A stretch of 64,000 nt of DNA from Watersipora subatra (Eukaryota; Bryozoa; Gymnolaemata; Cheilostomatida; Watersiporidae): NCBI RefSeq assembly GCF_963576615.1, contig NC_088709.1, positions 22,523,243 to 22,587,242 on the forward strand, in the 5' to 3' direction. Positions 12,161-23,789 of the stretch are shown here, piece after piece (position 1 is the stretch's first letter; every line of letters starts with the position of its first letter). A program made the translations under genes and the position numbers. The notes beneath the pieces are model-generated. The model was not told the origin of the DNA, made no database searches, and saw only the letters and a program-made list of their open reading frames with translations.

Positions 12161-13415
12161 CATCAAATACACAGATCTCCAAGCATGAAGGTAAACATAA
12201 TATAGTAAATCTTTTTGAGACCATATTTACAAAGAGGGTTTTCTAGAAAAACTTGAAGGTGGCACTTGTAGTTTCTGACTGACTCCTCAGTTTGGAGTTA
12301 TAGCAAAAAGCTTGATTGAACAGCTAATAGTAATTCATATACTCATAATTTATAATCAAACTGCTAATAGTAACTCATATACTCATAATTTATAATCAAA
12401 CAGCTAATAGTAACTCATATACTTATAATTTATAATCAAACAGCTAATAGTAAGTCATATACTCATAATTTATAATCAAACAGCTAATAGTAACTCATAT
12501 ACTCATAATTTATAATCAAACAGCTAATAGTAACTCATATACTCATAATTTATAATCAAACAGCTAATAGTAACTCATATACTCATAATTTATAATCAAA
12601 CAGCTAATAGTAACTCATATACTCATAATTTATAATCAAACAGCTAATAGTAACTCATATACTCATAGTTTATAATCAAACAGCTAATAGTAACTCATAT
12701 ACTCATAATTTATAATCAAACAGCTAATAGTAACTTATATACACATAATTTATAATCAAACAGCTAATAGTAACTCATATACTCATAATTTATAATCAAA
12801 CAGCTAATAGTAACTCATATACTCATAATTTATAATCAATCAGCTAATAGTAACTCATATACTCATACTTTATAATCAAACAGCTAATAGTAACTCATAT
12901 ACTCATTTACTTTATACTTTATACTCAAATTTATTTGCCACTGCCAAATAAATCTCCAAGCATGAATGTAATTGGAATATAGTAAGTCTTTTTGAGAGCA
13001 GATTTACAAAGAGCGATAGATAGAAAAATTTAAATGCGGCACTTGTAATTTCTGATTGGCTCCTCAGGTTGGAGTTAAATAGCAAAAGGCATGATTGAAC
13101 AGCGAATAGTAATTCATATACTCATAACTTATAATCAAACAGCTAGTAGTAACTCATATACACATAATTTATAACCAAACAGTTAGTAGTAACTCATATA
13201 CTCATAACTTATAATCAAACAGCTAATAATAACTCATATACTCATAATTTATAACCAAACAGCTAATAGTAACTCATATACTCATAAGTTATAATCTAAC
13301 AGCTAATAGTTACTCATATACACATAATATATATATTCAAACAGTTAATAGTAACTCATAATGTCATAACTTATAATCAAACAGCTAATAGTATCTCTTA
13401 TACATGTACTCATGA
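12161..13415. repeat. 40-bp satellite in two blocks with a duplicated flank
   Basis: About 14 copies of a 40-bp unit (for example cagctaatagtaactcatat plus 20 more bases) run from about 12336 to 12905 with few differences. A second, more diverged block of about eight copies runs from about 13096 to 13410. The 170 bp before each block are also related: 'atctccaagcatgaa', 'tttacaaagag' and 'ggcacttgta' occur at both 12175-12335 and 12950-13095. A unit of flank plus array was therefore duplicated in tandem, offset about 780 bp. Confidence 0.9.
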
Positions 13416-14060
13416 TAAGCACTTCACATGAATAAAATGCCACTATTTTGGGTGCCCATCATTTATCGAATACAATCACTAATGTAAAAGTAGAAAATGT
13501 TAATATAGTAAATAGACATACCAACAACCCCAGTCCCAGCATTCAATCAAAGGGCAGCATTAGGTACAAAAATTCTGGTTATCGTTCATGGTCATTCAAC
13601 CAGTAACACTATATAGCATCCGCTATCTATGATGCGACTCATTTCAGTTGATGAGGAGCACACAATCTTCTGTAGTAGGGTTAAGTTGACATTAGCAGCA
13701 TTAGCATAGGTTCATCAGCATGCATCAGCTGATTGTCCTTTATACATTTATTCTAGCCAAGGTTGAAGGCAGTACAGTTAAACTCCTTGTGAAGGAATGA
13801 CGATCCATCTTCTTGTTTGACAGTTCTCGGACAGTCGAAGAGTTCACTAGAGATTTACAACATACAATTGGATATGAATGTGTAATCTCATCTCAAGGTT
13901 AGTTTACTCTGCTGACTGTAATTTATGACCCATTATTCTAGTCCATGCTTGTGGTTGAATGTCATTGACTACACCAACTGCTCCGACCAACAACTAATAT
14001 AAACTGCAAAGACCATTATTACTCTGTATGATCTTGATAGAGCTAATTTGAGTCAGATGC
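13416..14060. other. No gene or repeat recognised
   Basis: AT-rich sequence without a long open frame or repeat structure that I could see. Confidence 0.3.
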
Positions 14061-14066
14061 TATTCA

Positions 14067-14215
14067 GTTTTGTTGGCTACCTCAGCAGCAGCAGAACTTT
14101 TAATGTTAGTTAAAAGAGATGGTGATGACTTTTTGGTTCGACTCAGTCAAATAAGGACTGAGAAAACTGGAACCTATGACATTAAAGGTTGACTTGCAAC
14201 AAAATTCACAGTACA
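14067..14215 (+). pseudogene. SH2-domain-like fragment with a frameshift
   Basis: In one frame the sequence reads FVGYLSSS. A shift inside the CAG run leads to AAAELLMLVKRDGDDFLVRL and, after six more residues, TGTYDIKG and a stop. The order W/F-x-G-x-(L/I)-S, AxxLL, GDFLVR, G-Y is the N-terminal half of an SH2 phosphotyrosine-binding domain, and FLVR contains its key Arg. The weak continuation (KFTVQLFGIKRF) is in the same frame after the stop. It is a remnant, not a working exon. Short length keeps confidence modest. Confidence 0.45.
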
Positions 14216-15065
14216 GTTATTTGGTATCAAAAGATTCACCATGTCTTACTCTGTTGTGTTGTAAGTTCCAAATATGTGGAAATGTGATTACAAGCTCCTA
14301 AAAGCTCAAATACGAAAAGCCGCCGTAGATTGGGATCTCTTTATTTCGATGACGTAACCACGAATTTTGGTTATCGTCTTGTCACGTACGTTCCCACGTG
14401 AATTGAAAGGCCAATACAAAGCTCAATATAAAACTTATCGTAGTACTAGTTTACGACAAACACTTCGGGTTTTACCGAAGACCCCATATCAAATATAGAT
14501 GCTCGCTACTTTACAGTTTTGTTTCGGCCTGGTCTAATCAGCAAGTCGTAATCTGATCATGTGACCCAATACTTCGCAAATAATTTCTGCAGCACTTTTT
14601 GATTATGACAAGTGACCAACAGGCTCGTCATGATTATCAGACAATGATATGTACTCCTTCAAGCTAAGGCTAAAAAATTAAACGAAGTTTTATGGTAAGT
14701 TATAAGATATCAGTGCTAAAAGTGACAGCATTACAATGACGATAAAACAGACGCGTAAGAACAATAGACATAGTTTTATTGAGTGCGTGAAGTATATTTG
14801 TGAAAATATTTTGATGAATAAGGTTGCAAGAAAGTGTAAACAGAAACCATCTCTCGCAACTACATCACATTTGAGCCGTTTTGGAAAGGGAATCCAAACT
14901 ACGGCGGTCTCGTGTGGCTGCGATTTTCTGTTCGTTTTTGAGCTTTTAAGAGCTTGTAAATCACCTTTCCAGATATTTTGCACCAACAACACAACAGAGT
15001 AAACATGGGGAATCTTTTCATATCAAATAACAGTAATGTGAATTTTGTTGCAATTCAACCTTTAA
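14186..15065. repeat. Long imperfect inverted repeat (foldback)
   Basis: The left arm at about 14186-14340 pairs with the reverse complement of about 14888-15062. Matching blocks include ttgcaacaaaattcaca, aaaagattc-ccatg, tactctgttgtgttg, gtgatt-acaagctc-taaaagctc and gccgccgtag-ttgg. Arms are about 150-175 bp around a 550-bp centre that has no clear coding content. No target duplication was found, so either a foldback or MITE-like element, or an inverted duplication, is possible. The left arm overlaps the SH2-like fragment. Confidence 0.75.
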
Positions 15066-15315
15066 AAGTGAAAGTTTTAGGTTACAATTTTATAAATAAC
15101 TTTTAATGACCTTTCACCCTATATCTGCCGGCTCTGTTTTAATTAGTACCTCCAATCGAGCTAGTCTAGTGTAAGGCACTTGAAAGATTAAACTTTGCTT
15201 CCATTAGGAATAAAAAGAGGTTTTTCCCACATCACATGACTAGTAATTGTGTCAGCATATGTAGCAACCCTCCGATCTGAGTAGGCATCGCCTGCACGGT
15301 AGTACAGGTTAACTC

Positions 15316-15600
15316 GTGACAGCCAGGATGGCACTAATGGTTTATTCTCAGTTGCATGTCAGCAGTGACATACCTCTATGGTCTTCACAAACCCCGAAAG
15401 GAAGTATTATGTGGACAAAGTCTCTTTTAAACAAATGTAAACTGCAGGCACATTCTGTTCAAAGATGTTCATATTTCTTATGGCATAAATGTAATTGTTT
15501 TGATGGGTTTCAATACACTGATGCTGTACTTCTTGGAGCTCTTATTTTACTGTTCACCGTTTCTGCTGGAGACTCTAAAACCATCATAACATCAAGTGAG
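15316..15600 (+). CDS. Possible first exon with a hydrophobic segment
   Basis: A 107-residue open frame contains ATG codons at 15327, 15345 and later, then a hydrophobic stretch near 15520-15565 (VLLGALILLFTVSAG) resembling a signal anchor. A donor-like site (aagtgagt) follows near 15594. No downstream exon was found and no family is recognised. It may be chance. Confidence 0.2.
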
Positions 15601-15684
15601 TTAGCTTACACCAAGTGCGTCTCTAAGTTTTGTTGCTAATGTAGGTTAGGGTTGGTCTTTAGTATGCGTACAAACAGGAGTATA

Positions 15685-17051
15685 CCGTAAAGCCTCTACT
15701 TGAATGCCAGGGCATTCTATCTTTCAACTCTTTGTTTATTGTGGTGGTCAAATAAAGGGCGCATTCAAATATAGGATAGCGTGGTATTGTTTAAATGGCT
15801 CGTCAGAATCTTTGAACGATAAATATAGCACTTTTACAGGCGAAGCGAATGTCGCCTATATTTTGGCCTCTTTTTCTGGTGAAGCGATATTAACCCTTGT
15901 TGATGCATCAAATCTGGTAACTGGCCTCTAATAACTTTTGAAAAATCTTTTAATAAATATGCATTGGGAAGCCGATATATAACTTTACCGGTTGATATCT
16001 ATTGCTTGCAATCAACCTGCAATAATATTATAGCCAGTGTCCTGCTTTGCAATTTGTTTGAGCTTTTAACTTTTATTTCATTCTAAATTTCAAAACACAT
16101 TTTTTTATATTTATGTTTAACAATGTTGCATAAAAGGTCAGTGCACTCATTGATATGCTTGCTACAGTTTGCAGCAAAAACTAGCTTGGTATGTGCAATA
16201 GAAGAGGAGTTACGAGCATCGATTCGTTGCAAGATCAAATTACTGCAATGAGGCTTTCAAATAATATGCTATATATCTGCATATTTATAAGTTATATAAT
16301 GATAATCTACCAAATGCTACAAATAAATATTCATGAACAAGTGACATAAACGAACCATACTTATAATACATGCAGAAACAAAAATTAAAGTTCCTAAAAC
16401 CAGAAATATTTGCATCGTTTGCTCGGCCATCGCGATCTGATTTTTGCTGTCAATGAAACAAGCATCTTCTGGCTGTTCAATATCTTCCGTCATGTGTTCT
16501 GACTAAAACTGCTTTTACACCGCTGAACTAGTCAATATTATCGTCCAAACAGTGTTTTCAGCAGAGCAAAACTTTTATGCGTGGCATTTTGAACAAATGC
16601 TGCAAATGTTTTACTTGCTAAACACAACTTTCAGCCTTGAACTAGTCATTCATATATCATTGTAAATTTAACCATTTTGTATATACTGAACTCCGAAGTA
16701 TCAAAATCGAGTTAAACAAGCAACTACCAACAGCCTGAGACAGTTATTAATTATTTCTATGATGTTGCTTTCAAAAATCCAACAAAAAAACGAAACGCTT
16801 GTGAGTTGGACCACAAGAAAATTGGTTGTTATTCATGTAAACAATTCACTATTATTACAATTTTGTGGACACTTTTCTACAGATCACTTAGTATTATGGG
16901 TTCGTAAAGATCAAAAGTTTTAAAGTGACGATCAAATAGAAGGGGCGATCAATTAGAGGCTGGCGCTTTATTTTTGAACTCTACTCCCATAGTAGCAGTC
17001 AAATAGAAATGGGATTCAAATAGAGGTGACCTTCAGTAATAGGTTTTACGG
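15685..17051 (-). mobile_element. CCGTAAAACC inverted-repeat DNA element, copy 2 (full length)
   Basis: It begins CCGTAAAGCCTCTACTTGAA and ends with the complement of CCGTAAAACCTATT. TA flanks both ends, consistent with a Tc1/mariner-type TA target duplication. Interior blocks match copy 3 (51286-52540) in inverted orientation, for example 'gcgaatgtcgcctatattttg' near 15845 and 'gttacgagcatcgatt' near 16210. There is no transposase, so it is non-autonomous. Family name unknown to me. Confidence 0.8.
16317..16493 (-). CDS. Small ORF (58 residues) with a membrane-like segment inside element copy 2
   Basis: ATG at 16493 opens a 58-codon frame ending TAG at 16317. The N-terminal half is acidic (MTEDIEQPEDACF). 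The second half has a hydrophobic stretch (IFLVLGTLIFVSACII) followed by RLCHLF. The equivalent region of copy 3 (51916-52110) is also open and keeps IFVL-TLIFVSAC-IS and RLCHLF, but its start ATG is lost. The differences I could align in the conserved part are not mainly synonymous, so selection on a protein is not shown. It could be chance conservation of young repeat copies. Confidence 0.3.
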   Translation of the reverse strand: MTEDIEQPEDACFIDSKNQIAMAEQTMQIFLVLGTLIFVSACIISMVRLCHLFMNIYL

Positions 17052-17239
17052 TAATTTGGACCGGCCATCGTTAGTTTTACAATTTTGCAGTATAGAAATG
17101 ATCTCAATTTATTTGTTTTAAACATCAAACCCAACGATTGTTTTAGGAAGAGATGTTGAACAAGTAGGTGCCAGGTGTTGAGACAGATTACCTGAGCATA
17201 GCTCTACCAGCAAGTTGAGTGAATTCAGCAGAGGTATGC

Positions 17240-18590
17240 AGAGATCATTGTGCTGTCTATTGTCGGTGCTTGTAGATTGTTGCCCATTATGGTGACTCGC
17301 AAAGTTCTATCTATTAAACAGACTTATCGATTGCTGCCTATTATAGTGACTTGTAGAGTGCTGACTATTGCAGTGACTTGTAGAGTGCTGTCTATCATAA
17401 TTACTTGTAGAGTGCTGCCTATTATAGGGACTTAGCGACTGCTACCTATTAAAGTGGCTTGTAGAGTGCTGACTATTAAAGTAGCTTGTAGAATGCTGTC
17501 AAATATAATAAATTGTAGAGTGCTGTTTATCTGTTTATTATAGTGACTTGTTGAGTGCTGCCTGTTATTGTAACTTGTAGAGTGCTGCCTATTATAGTGA
17601 CTTGTAGAGTGCTGTTATTATAGTGACTTGTAGAGTGCTGTCTGTTAAAGTGGGTTGAAGAGTGCTGTTTAGTATAGTGACTTGTAAAGTGCTGCCTACT
17701 ATAGTAACTTGTGGAGTGCTGAGTATTATAGTGACTTGTAGAGTGCTGGCTATTATAGTAACATGTAGAGTGCTGCCTATTGTAGTTACTTGTACAGTGC
17801 TGCCTATTATAGTGCCTTGTATAGTGCTGCCTATTGTGGCGACTTGCAAAAAGCTGCCTATTAAAGAGACTTGTAGAGTGCTGCCTTTTGTAGTGACTTG
17901 TAGAGTGCTGCCTATTATAGTGACTTGTAGAGTGCTGCCTATTAGGGTGACTTGTATAGTGCTGTCTATTATAGTGACTTGTAGAGTGCTGCCTATTGTG
18001 GCGACTTGCCAAAAGCTGCCTATTAAAGAGACTTGTAGAGTGCTGCCTTTTATAGTGACTTGTAGAGTGCTGCCTTTTATAGTTACTTGCACAGTGCTGC
18101 CTATTATAGTGACTTGTACAGTGCTGTCTGTTATAGTGGCCTGCAGAATGCTGCCTATTATAGTGACTTGTAGAGTGCTGCCTACTAAAAGGATTTGTAC
18201 AGTGCTGACTATTAAAGTACCTTGTAGAGTGCTGCCTATTAAAGTGGCTTGTAGAGTGCTGCCTTTGCCAGTGACTTGTAGAGTGCTGTCTATTATAGCG
18301 CCACGCGTAGTCCTGACTAATATAATGGCTTAGACAGTGCTGCTTATTAAAGTAACTTGTAGAGTTCTGGCTATTAAAGCGGCTTGCAGCGATCTGTTAA
18401 TTCTGGGGACTTGTAGAGTGCTGCTTATTATTTTTACTTGTAGAGTGCTCCCTAGTATAGTGACTTGTAGAGCGTTGCCTATTATCGTGACTTGTAGAGT
18501 GCTGCATATTAAAGTAGGTTGTAGATTTCTGTCTATTATAGTGACTTTTAGAGTGCTGTAAATTATGGTGACTGCTACAGTGCTTTGGTT
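17240..18590. repeat. 27-bp minisatellite, about 50 copies
   Basis: The unit is close to 'gtgacttgtagagtgctgcctattata'. Because 27 is a multiple of three, long frames stay open on both strands. On the plus strand 17662-18333 reads as repeats of CRVLPIIVT. On the minus strand two overlapping frames are open near 17527-18092. Single-base variants and occasional indels are scattered throughout. I treat the frames as a by-product of the repeat, with no sign of a start, splice site or conserved ends. Confidence 0.9.
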
Positions 18591-18599
18591 TATGCAAGT

Positions 18600-21555
18600 G
18601 TTTCTGTTTTTTCTGTTTCTAGTAACAACTGGGATTCATTCAGTTGCTTATCTGGTCTTTTTCCCAGCAGAAATCTGAAGAGAAGGTTTTTGTTTCACTC
18701 CTGAACTGACTGAATTGCGCACAAACAATTTATTTTAACATTTTAAGTTTAATTCTGAAACTAATAAATTTGCCTGCTCATGTTATTATATTTATTTGTC
18801 TGTAGAATTGTTATATTCAAAGTTACACATTGCAGGCAATGAAAGTTTTGCAATGAGCAAACATTTTCACTGTTACAGCTTTTGCTGTAAATGCATTCAG
18901 TTGCTATGGTATGGTATGGATTTTTCTATCTTTCAAATGGTTTTATTTTCATGGTTTTGAATATTTGTGAAATGCTTTGTAGGTAGTATGTATATGCGAT
19001 ACATCTGTGTGTATTTATGCTAGATTCGTTTTGTATATGCTAACTTTACCTATGCACATGTTCTCATTATGTCCATGATCACATTTTTGTACCTTTATAT
19101 AATATGGTGTGCTCATTGTGTTATTATTAATATTTTAATAAATGAAATGACTTAACTACCAAAATGTCATGAAGCTAAAAATTAACTAACAGACTTCACA
19201 ATTAATATTCAAGGTTGTTATAGATTCTTTATACAAATATATGTGATTTAGTAAAGCAGTATTACGGTAGCAAACCAAAACAGTTGTAAAATTTGGTTGT
19301 CCTTGCTTTGATTTGGCTTGAAAGGTTACGTAAAAAACCGTCCAAGTAAATTCAAATGGTGATGAACTAATGGTTGATTAGCATGGTAATTGAAAGTTGA
19401 GTGGTAATAAAATTCGTAAGTGTGCTGATTCAATGTTGAAAGTCATGAATCGATAGTCTCACAAATAGTTTAATGAATGTGAGCTACAATAATTGAGTCT
19501 CCTAACAAATGTAACAAATTTAGCGTATGCTAAAATGCTATTTTTTATCTCAAGGTCATCGGTAGTCGTATGGTAATTACAATTGTCACCCATCTCTGAA
19601 TATGGTCAGTAGAGGACAACTCCAGTTTATTAGATATGTGGAAAACTAAACGAATGTTTACAAGTGTAGTGCCAGGTTTGATGTTTGAAAACACTTTGAT
19701 GTTTGCACGTTTAAAAATTAATTTAATATAACTAACAAAATTGATAAAATTAATATATTTTATTAGCAAGCTAGCTAGCACTCACTAGCAATCACTAGCA
19801 CAATAAAAATAGTGTAATATAATTTTTTAGTAAATATTTAACTCTGTTTCATAACTTCATCTACATGTCCCAATACATATGCCTTTCCTCTATTTCTTCT
19901 ACTTCCTCAAGCTCAAATTTTCAGTAAGGCCTTTGCTGCTCGATACTCCGCTCACTAAGCACAAACGTGGATAATAATGATAAAGAGCATAGCACTTGGG
20001 AATTATTCTGTGTCATAAGGTTTCTGATAGTTTTCACATGTGCAAAGGCATTATCAAAACACATTTAAACTCTCCTTTGGATAAAGTGTGTATTTTTTTG
20101 CACAATTCAAAGACTTCAATGACTATTATACGTTTCACTCAAAGCCTAACAAGAAGTGGTAAACAAACACCTATCACAAACTAGCACTGGAAGCTGGCAT
20201 GTGGAGATTTAAATAATATTTACATGAGAAATAACGTTCTAAATATACTTATCATAATCACTGACTGTGGTTATGATCTGCTGGTTTGCTAGACACAGTC
20301 ATGGTTAACTGAATTTTTTGTCAACTAAATACCAAAACCTTGGATTTGCCATTTTTTTGTGGGAACCAGCCGGGTCTGTGTCGGAGCTGGCTTGTCGGTT
20401 TGGCTCAATCCGGTTAGGGTATCAACGAAAGGTCAGACACAAATGAGCCAGCATAAAATGTATCGGCTGTAGAACCAGTTGTAAAGCTTACCTAACGACT
20501 ACATCTATATAAGGACCAGAAAGTATGAAACAAGCAGAGTGTCTTTCCCCCTTACATGTGTATGAGTTATGTTTTATTTACCACTATATTCAAATACACA
20601 TATATATTATACTTGACTACAACTTTGTAGTTGATCATGATTGGTGGCGTGTCCCGGAAAGTAGCTTTTCAGACTTCCTTTAAATTCCAGAAAATTTAAG
20701 CTTTCCTATTTACAATAAAAAACCTATCTATTGTAATTATTTTACAGTAAACTTTGGTCATACTGCAATTTTTTGTGTGAATTTATGTTTGTTTTTGTTT
20801 ATTAAGCTTGGGTTGATTTTTTGTCCATTTTCTTTTGCCACACTCTCAGCCCTGTATGTTTGTATTTATTATATACGAATCTTGACAACTTGATGCAATT
20901 ATTACATATTTTGGGTGTCGTTGAGTCCGTGATAAGTTTGTAACTTGAAAAATTACAGGTTACATGTTTGAATATTGCGTAGACTTACTTTTTTGAAGGA
21001 AGCTTTTATCATCTCATAATTAGTCTGGTGAGAGATTCTTGTGTAAATTAAATGTAAGGTTCAATTATTCCAAATACCTATGATAAAAACAAATAGTTTG
21101 TGCTCAACTGCTCGCTCTAATTTTTACTATAGCCACTTATGCAAGCATGGATTGGTAACTAATTAAATTTATATAGTTTGGTTGTTTTATGGATATATGC
21201 TTAAAAAAAAACATTAAAACGGTACAAAAACAATAACCCTTAAATTACCTTTTAACAATTTCTAATTATATTTTAAACGTGATGTTGAGAGTAAGTATAT
21301 ACACGTAGACAATTCTATACCCTTTCTCTGTTATTTACTGCTCATAATTATACAGCTTACTGTACTGGTGTTGTATCTACTTAATAGTAAAATGTCTGTA
21401 GACAATAAAGCTGCTTTGATATTGTTGCCATAATGACTTGCAGAAGAACTGGATGAAGGTATGGGCTGGGCTTTTTATCAATTACTTGCTACAACCGGTT
21501 CCGGATCGTCAGAAGCAAAAATGAGATCAGTAGTAATTCCAAAAGTTAGTCTACT
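18600..21555. other. AT-rich region, no gene recognised
   Basis: Only short open frames were seen. No splice-consistent coding series, RNA gene or transposon was recognised in this 3-kb stretch. Confidence 0.3.
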
Positions 21556-21559
21556 TTAT

Positions 21560-21883
21560 TGTGTGTGTGTGTGCGCGCGTGTATATGGGAGTGTGTGCGT
21601 GCGTATGTGAGTGTGTGCGAGTGTGTGTGTGCGCGTATGTGTATGTGAGTGTGTGCGTATGTGTGTGTGCATATGTGAGTGTGTGCGGGTGTGTATGTGT
21701 GTGTGCGTATGTGTGTGTGAGTGTGTGAGTGTGCGTATGTGAGTGTGTGTGTGAGTGTGTGCGTGTGTGCGTGCGCGTGAGTGTGTGTGTATGTGAGTGT
21801 GTGCGTGTGTGCTCGTGTGCGTGTGTGTATGTGAGTGTATGTGAGTGTATGTGAGTGTGTGTATATGAGTGTGTGCGTGTGCG

Positions 21884-21915
<32 letters not shown>

Positions 21916-21973
21916 AGTGTGTGCGTGTGCGTGTGTGTGTATGTGAGTGTGTGCGTGTGTGCGTGTGTGTGTT
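21560..21973. repeat. GT-rich microsatellite
   Basis: About 410 bp of TG/GTGTGC/GTATGT variants. It keeps a His/Thr-rich frame open on the minus strand, which is a repeat artefact. It begins about 110 bp beyond the 3' end of the minus-strand LINE. Confidence 0.95.
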
Positions 21974-22084
21974 TTATTTCATCAATTAGTAGAAATATAA
22001 CATTAAACCAAAATAAAGACATAATAATAATATTGATTAAGTTGAACAAAAAATGAAGCTTAGTTCCTATTGTTAAGGCGTGAT

Positions 22085-23445
22085 GAGGCGCACATGCACA
22101 GTCGCACTGCAGCTAGTCGAGGCGCTGAGCCCACATGAATTGGAAAACTTAAACGGCAGGTCTTCCATTTAGGAATCTATGTTTAACAAATAGCTTTTCA
22201 TATTAACTCTAAAACTAGTAAATGCGGAGTTTTTGCATAAGTCTATTGGAAGACTGTTCCATCGTGATGGTATTCTGTATTCGAGTGTTTTTTGACCTGA
22301 AGCAGTATAAAATAATGGTATAGGTAAATTGGTTTCTAAAAATCTGGTGTTATAGTGTGAATCCTTTTTGGTTTCGTAATCACTTGAACAAAAATTGGAA
22401 TGAGCTATCAAGAGAATTTTATACTGATAAAATTTGTCAACAGGCAACACCGACAACTGAACAAACAGGGAGTGAAATGAAGTTAGCGGGAGTTTATTAA
22501 ATATTATGCGCAGTAGACGTTTTTGGTGATATTAGTATTGTTTTAAGTAGCAAACTGGAACCTTTCCTAGAGCTCAAGACAGTAACTAATTTTTGAGTTA
22601 ATAAACGCGTTGTATATTAGTTTCATAATACTTCTGGATAAAAATTTAGAACATCTATTAATCAGGCCTGACATAGATCCTATCTGCTTATTTAGTTTAT
22701 TGATGTGTGTGTCCCATATCAGGTGACTGTCCAAATGAATTCTTAAGAATTTGATTGAAGATGTCTCTTTCAACTCTGAATCAGATAATTTTATAGATAT
22801 TTCTAATCTAATTCTTTTTATGGTTTCTCATTACGATATACATCGTTTTGTCCATGTTTACAGTTACACGTAAACTATTTGTATTACACCATTGTTCAAT
22901 TTTTTAAAGTTCATTATTGACTATATCAATGCCATTACTCAAATTGGTAAACTCAAAAAATAAATTTGTGTCGTCAGCATATAGTATAAGCTTTAGATGA
23001 TTAGTAGATAACACAAGATCATTAATATATATTAGGAAAAAGGTTTGACCCAGCATAGAACCTTGAGGAACGTCGCAATTTAAACTTGAAAAGCTAGATT
23101 TATAGTTTTTTTTTATAAAAATTACTTGTTTTCTATATTCAAAGTAGTTTTTATCCAGGGAATAGAAGATGATGAAAAGTGAATATATTTTAACTTGTGA
23201 ATGAGTACATTGTGGTCAACAGTGTCAAAAGCTTTAGTAAAATCAAAAGATATTCGTAACACGACTCTGCTATGGTTCATCGCCAATAAAACTTGATTTG
23301 TGAGCTCAATTAGTGCTTGGCTAGTGTTTCGATTTTTTCTAAAACCAAATTGTTGTGTTGTAAGAATGCTGTTATTTTCTAAATATTGGCATATTTGCGC
23401 ATTAGCAACTTTCTCAAAACTTTTACAAAATGTAGCAAACAACAA
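22085..23445 (-). pseudogene. Decayed non-LTR retrotransposon (LINE) reverse transcriptase
   Basis: Read on the minus strand, 23445-23122 contains 'QQFGFRKNRNTSQALIEL' and 'FDFTKAFDTVDHNVLIHKL', both typical LINE reverse-transcriptase blocks. Near 23080-22970 come 'DVPQGSMLGQTFFLIYINDL' and the catalytic LYADD box. 22773-22567 gives the 'LRIHLDSHLIWDTHI' block. 22456-22169 gives the C-terminal 'HYNTRF' and 'SRWNSLP' blocks. Frameshifts and stops break it at least three times. The upstream endonuclease is absent, so it is 5'-truncated. The family is probably Jockey/CR1-like. Confidence 0.85.
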
Positions 23446-23469
23446 TTAATAACTCTTACCAATAGTGAC

Positions 23470-23770
23470 AGAAATAAATCCATTTTTCATTGCTGCAGTA
23501 ATTGAAATGACTCTATTGTTTTTAGCCGAAGAAAGAGTAATACATGTAACTCTATTCTTCTTCTTAACAAAGGAACAAGTAATAATTCCATGGTTTGTAA
23601 CCACAGTGAGTGAAATACTTCTATTGTTCTCAACAAGGAACAATTCAATGGTTCTTAACAACAGTGAGTGTAATAACTCTATTGTTCTTAACAAAACTAT
23701 CATATATATTCTATTAGTACAGGATCTGGTAATGAGTGTCACACGGCACCATTGCTCAAGCCAGTGTGAT
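23470..23770. repeat. Diverged tandem repeat of about 50-60 bp
   Basis: Blocks like 'actctattgttcttaacaa' and 'aacaacagtgagtg' recur four to five times with variable spacing, just upstream of the LINE on its own strand. Confidence 0.45.
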
Positions 23771-23789
23771 GTAAGAAAGATGTAATAGC